Part shown: piece by piece, positions 60,710-64,000 of the stretch
Position numbering within the stretch: position 1 is the first letter of the stretch
Layout of the letters: every line of letters begins with the position of its first letter
DNA from: DASUNP01 sp963728545
Lineage (GTDB): Bacteria > Acidobacteriota > Blastocatellia > UBA7656
Reading direction: 5' to 3'
Assembly: GCA_963728545.1 (NCBI GenBank)
Contig: CAVSKO010000002.1
Span: 1,674,001-1,738,000, forward strand
Length of the DNA: 64,000 bases
The notes under the pieces: generated by a model
Told to the model about the DNA's origin: nothing
Seen by the model: the letters and a program-made list of their open reading frames with translations, nothing else
Databases searched by the model: none
Made by a program: the position numbers and the translations under genes

Positions 60710-62200
60710 GTTGTATGCCTCCTTGTGACATTACCTCATCCAGCGCAGCCCGGACTTCTTCGTCAGAAAGCCCCTCTATTTGGGCGAGGAGTGCTTCGAG
60801 ATTTTGATCCGATTGATCCACGTCCGTTGAAGCGGCTTGCGGCGCATCGTCAGTCCCGGCCAGGTGAAGGGCTAATCTCTCTATCGTCGGGTAGACCCAG
60901 ACCAGCGTTGGCGACAGAGGCCGCCCAAGCCAGTTTTGAAGATCGGCAGCCAGCGCCACCCCTGTAAGAGAGTCAACGCCGTAATATGAAAAAGGTCTTC
61001 TGGTATCTATCGCGTCAGCTTTAAGCCCAAGCTCCCGCTCCAACCATTGGATCATCCGGGCTTCGATAGGCTCGGCGGCGAGCTTAAGCGATTTGGAAGC
61101 AATCGCGGGTATAATTTTTTCGGTAATTCTTTCGGGAGCGGCTGTTGTCGCAGCAGGTTTGCCGGCAGGCTGATCGCGTGTGAGCAGCCTGTCAACGGAA
61201 TGATCTTCCCCTTCTCGCGTCTGCTCTACATCCCCGATCTGCCCGGCGTAGTCGTGTACAAGGGCCGTGATTGCGTTTGCATCAAGGAGCGCCTGACCGG
61301 CGGGCGTGCCGCCTAGCGATTGTCGAAGCAGCAGCTCGAACTGCGCCCGCGCCCAATCAGCAGCCCTGCTCGATTCCTTAGCCCCTGCGCGGTTATCGCT
61401 CGTCCTGGCCGCCGCCCACAGCAGGGCGTACATGGCAACTTCTCCAGTGACGGCGTAGGCCCATCGGAGCGCGGTGGGGGGATCAGAGAAAAAGTCTGTG
61501 CGGTTGAGACAGCGGGCTTTGATCTGTTGGCCTGCGTCCTTCAAGCGATCCGAGATCGCTGCGGCCCCAAGCTCGTCCCGCATAAAGCTATCGAGTTCCT
61601 GGCCGCCGTGGATCACGCTGGTCCCCATGAACATATTTAGAGTTTCGGTAGGCCCTTCAAATATGCGAAAGAGCCGCGCGTCGCGAAACGCCTGGGCCAC
61701 CAGATTTGATTCTATGTAGCCGCGCCCTCCTAACATCTGAACCATGTCGTCTGCCGCTTTCCAGAGGAACTCGGCCCCGGCATTCTTGCAGGCCATGAAT
61801 ACTTCTGCGGGCACCCCTGTTCCCCGGTCAAGAATCTCTGCCGTGCACATTACAAGTGATTCGAGGGCTTCGGTAGCCGCCGCGAGGGTGCTCAGTCGCA
61901 CAAGTGAAACGGGATTATCGAGCAAACGCCCTGTCGCGATGGTCCGCCGCGTTGAGTAGCGGAGCATAAGCTGAGCGCAGCGTTTCATGCCGCCGACGCT
62001 CACGGCCCCCAGGCAAAGCCTCGACATCTGCACCGCGTCATTAACGATCTCTAAGCCTGTGCCGGGCGAGCCCAGCAAATCTTTTTCTCCTACTGAAACA
62101 TCATCCAGATGCAAGGAGCTTTGGACCATACCGCGAACGCCCATCGTCAGCGCTTCCGGGCCTATGCGGAGAACCAGGCGCTCCCTGCCGCACAACAAAC
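60702..62200 (-). CDS. Acyl-CoA dehydrogenase (C-terminal part) fused to an acyl carrier protein
   Basis: This frame continues the upstream FAAL-ACAD gene after an apparent frameshift near 62185-62195, where GRERLVLRIGPEALTMGVRG follows the other frame's ITGFVVRQG. It contains the ACAD C-terminal helices (DAVQMSRLCLGAVSVGGMKR, YSTRRTIATGRLLDNPVSLV, DDMVQMLGGRGYIESNLVAQ, DARLFRIFEGPTETLNMFMG), then a linker and an ACP with FSYYGVDSLTGVALAADLQN. So an acyl chain activated by the FAAL could be desaturated on the carrier. The open frame extends to 62306 but reads out of the gene's sense there. The stop overlaps the PKS start (ATGACTGA). Confidence 0.82.
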
Positions 62201-63999
62201 CCCGTGATGCCGCCATCATCCGGAAGTTGAGCGAAGACGTTGATGACACCGGCCCAGGCCGATGTACCGCTCCAAATCTTTGTGCCGCGCAGTCGCCAGC
62301 CGCCATTGCCGTTCGGCACGGCTGTCGCCTGCAACGCTCTCGGATTTGACCCCGCGCCCGGCTCTGTCAGCGCGAATGAGGAAAGCTCGCGTCCTGCGGC
62401 AAGACCCGGAAGCAACTCTTCACGCAGGCCGGCGTCTGCGTAAAATTGAATGGGGCGAATGCCCAGGGCATTGTTGCCGACCACAAAGCAGGCAAGCGTC
62501 AGATCGATAGCCCCCATCTGCTGCAAGATTCGCATCGCGTCATGGCTGGCGAGAGCCAGGCCGCCGTAGGCTTCGGGCACCTGCATGCCGAGCAGTCCGC
62601 GATTGCCAAAATCGAGCACGATGTATGGCGGTATCGAGCGACGCTCGTCTATGAGCCGCGAGTCTATTCGCTTGTCCGCATAGACGCGAAGCCAGGAGAT
62701 AAGATCGTCAGCGCGCTGTTCGCTCGCTGACGATATGCAGGCCGCAGGCGATTTAGCTGGCTGGTAGCGTCGCTCCTCGTCAACGACTACCTGCGGCGAT
62801 GACGTCTTGTGTTCAGCAATTGAATCTAATGACCACAAATGAATGGCATCGAGATTGCCCGCGAGAAATCCCGCCCTACAGGTATGACGCTGAATCTTGC
62901 CGCTAGAAGTTTTCGGTATCGTCCTCGGCTTAATCAGTGCGACGGCATAGACCTGCAACTCATGCTCTTCCATCACTGCCTGGCAGATAGCTTCGATGAT
63001 CTGGTCCGGGTCGCCCTTTTTTTGATCAACCTCGTGGACTATTGCCAGCCGCTCTTCACCCGTGGCATCAACAGCAAAAGCGGCTCCGCATCCCGGCCTG
63101 AGCGCCGGGTGACACTTTTCAACCGTGAGTTCGATGTCCTGCGGATATATATTGCGGCCCCGTATTATGAGCATGTCCTTGATCCGGCCCGTAACAAATA
63201 ACTCGCCGTCTTTCATGAATCCGAGATCGCGCGTGCGCAAAAACGGCCCCTCCCCGCTCTCTGCTATGTGAGCGCGGAAGGTCAGCTCGGTCTCCTCCGG
63301 TTGATTCCAGTACCCCTGGGCCACGCTGCTATCCGATAGCCATATCTCTCCCACTTCGCCCGGCCCGCAACGGCGCGACGATTCGGGGTCCACGATAGCG
63401 ACCTTCATATCGAGGACAGGGTGGCCGCAGCCGACAAAGGCCCTCGCGCCATGCTTTTGCTGCTGCGGCTCTAGGATGCGCTTTTGCCGCTCAAGCGCGC
63501 TCACGTCGGCCAAGCAGTATGAGGGATCATGTCCCTTGAGCTTGGTCGAGACCAGTAAGGTCAATTCGGCCAGTCCGTAGGACGGATAAAAAGAGTCACG
63601 GCGGAATCCGCAGGGGGCAAACGCCTCATAGAAATCATCAAGGGTCTTTTTGTGAATCGGCTCGGCTGCGTTATAAGCCATCCGCCAGTTGCTCAAATCC
63701 AGGCCCGCCCGCTCGTCCGGTGTGACCTTGCGTACGCAGAGCGCATAGGCAAAATTTGGCCCCCCGCTGTGAGTCACCCTGTAGCGTGTGATCGCCCTGA
63801 GCCATTCGGCGGGTTTTTGCGCAAATGACACTGGCGACATCTGCAGGCAAGAGTACCCGCTGTAGATGGGCTGGACGGTGCCGTGGACCAGCCCGTCGTC
63901 ATGATAATTGGGCACCCAGATAAGAGACACGCTCTCAGGCGTGTACTCCCAGGCCTGGCTTATGTAATGAGAGTTTCTCAGTAGATTCGCGTGGGTCAC
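62101..63999 (-). CDS. Fatty acyl-AMP ligase fused to an acyl-CoA dehydrogenase, N-terminus outside window
   Basis: The frame is open to the right edge; THANLLRNSHYIS is the segment just after the core P-loop of adenylating enzymes, so ~150-200 residues are missing. FAAL/AFD motifs: VSLIWVPNYHDDGLVHG, YPSYGLAELTLLVSTKL, LRTRDLGFMKDGELFVTGRI, KDMLIIRGRNIYPQDIE and PKTSSGKIQRHTCR. This is followed by an ACAD N-terminal domain (QMGAIDLTLACFVVGNNALG, SSFALTEPGAGSNPRALQAT, LRGTKIWSGTSAWAGV). After GITGFVVRQG the frame goes wrong and stops at 62101, while the sense continues in another frame. Loading a fatty acid as acyl-AMP onto an ACP and then dehydrogenating it is the likely role. Confidence 0.85.
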   Translation of the reverse strand: MTHANLLRNSHYISQAWEYTPESVSLIWVPNYHDDGLVHGTVQPIYSGYSCLQMSPVSFAQKPAEWLRAITRYRVTHSGGPNFAYALCVRKVTPDERAGLDLSNWRMAYNAAEPIHKKTLDDFYEAFAPCGFRRDSFYPSYGLAELTLLVSTKLKGHDPSYCLADVSALERQKRILEPQQQKHGARAFVGCGHPVLDMKVAIVDPESSRRCGPGEVGEIWLSDSSVAQGYWNQPEETELTFRAHIAESGEGPFLRTRDLGFMKDGELFVTGRIKDMLIIRGRNIYPQDIELTVEKCHPALRPGCGAAFAVDATGEERLAIVHEVDQKKGDPDQIIEAICQAVMEEHELQVYAVALIKPRTIPKTSSGKIQRHTCRAGFLAGNLDAIHLWSLDSIAEHKTSSPQVVVDEERRYQPAKSPAACISSASEQRADDLISWLRVYADKRIDSRLIDERRSIPPYIVLDFGNRGLLGMQVPEAYGGLALASHDAMRILQQMGAIDLTLACFVVGNNALGIRPIQFYADAGLREELLPGLAAGRELSSFALTEPGAGSNPRALQATAVPNGNGGWRLRGTKIWSGTSAWAGVINVFAQLPDDGGITGFVVRQGAPGSPHRPGSADDGRSRYGPKLLASG

Positions 64000-64000
64000 C

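Noticed and set aside
1..64000. Integron integrase, tRNA or rRNA genes
   Set aside because: Looked for a tyrosine recombinase (box I/II Arg...HxxR...Tyr), cloverleaf-like and rRNA-like sequence; none recognised. A covariance scan could still find a tRNA I missed.

Overview
The window looks like a chromosomal segment of an Acidobacteriota bacterium, most likely Blastocatellia-like. This rests on an ADOP-type orphan MacB/FtsX permease (51.6-54.0 kb), CHAT and clostripain-like proteins, a PilZ protein, a DUF5659 protein and secreted YVTN-propeller/SCO/multicopper-oxidase genes. The taxonomic call is inference; no rRNA or other marker gene was seen. Base composition is patchy: about 3-26 kb and parts of 48-55 kb are AT-richer and accessory, while 32-47 kb and 56-64 kb are GC-richer and look like core or cluster DNA.

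Layout. 0-3.3 kb is a nest of three abutting insertion sequences (ISAs1-type, a DDE element, a frameshifted IS5-type element). 3.4-26.4 kb is an accessory island punctuated by about eleven ~80-93-bp imperfect palindromes ending in RYYYAAC/GTTRRRY. I read these as integron attC sites, with no integrase gene in view, so this is a CALIN-like array (cluster of attC lacking an integrase). Unusually, the sites point both ways and one is a perfect palindrome. The cassettes and neighbours carry an extreme load of TIR or TIR-like genes: TIR mid-protein (3.4 kb), TIR-TM-coiled coil-WD40 (6.0 kb), tandem CYTH-TIR-like (15.3 kb), TIR plus unknown domain (17.6 kb), TIR plus helical region, frameshifted (20.6 kb), TIR-TPR (24.1 kb) and a stand-alone TIR-like domain (25.7 kb). 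Other cassettes carry Uma2, WapI-like, zinc-ribbon and methyltransferase genes. Three IS110/IS1111-type elements sit inside attC sites exactly at the recombination point. Two of them keep a 3' non-coding RNA-like fold whose loop strands match both halves of the attC target.

26.6-32.7 kb holds a truncated anti-sigma-like fragment, a frameshifted C11 (clostripain-like) protease with a 7x24-bp repeat tail, a broken CHAT gene, a small membrane protein, a NarL-type regulator and a PilZ protein. 32.8-43.2 kb is a co-directional operon for a periplasmic metal/redox system: giant multicopper oxidase, DUF5659 protein, YVTN propeller protein, two SCO1/SenC copper chaperones and a cytochrome c-solute-binding-protein fusion. 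43.4-47.7 kb is one 1411-aa metallophosphoesterase-STAND ATPase-TPR protein, a plausible defence NLR-like gene. 48-55.8 kb mixes small enzymes (DUF6624, EthD, cupin), a SLOG plus deoxyribosyltransferase-like protein, a caspase-like lipoprotein, the ADOP permease and a DUF5666 protein, interspersed with decayed attC half-sites. 55.8-64 kb (minus strand) is the end of a polyketide/lipid biosynthetic cluster: FAAL-acyl-CoA dehydrogenase-ACP, a type I PKS module (KS-AT-DH-ACP) whose AT lacks its catalytic serine, and an LLM flavin oxidoreductase. Many large genes carry single-base frameshifts, so some may be sequencing indels in a draft assembly rather than true pseudogenes.
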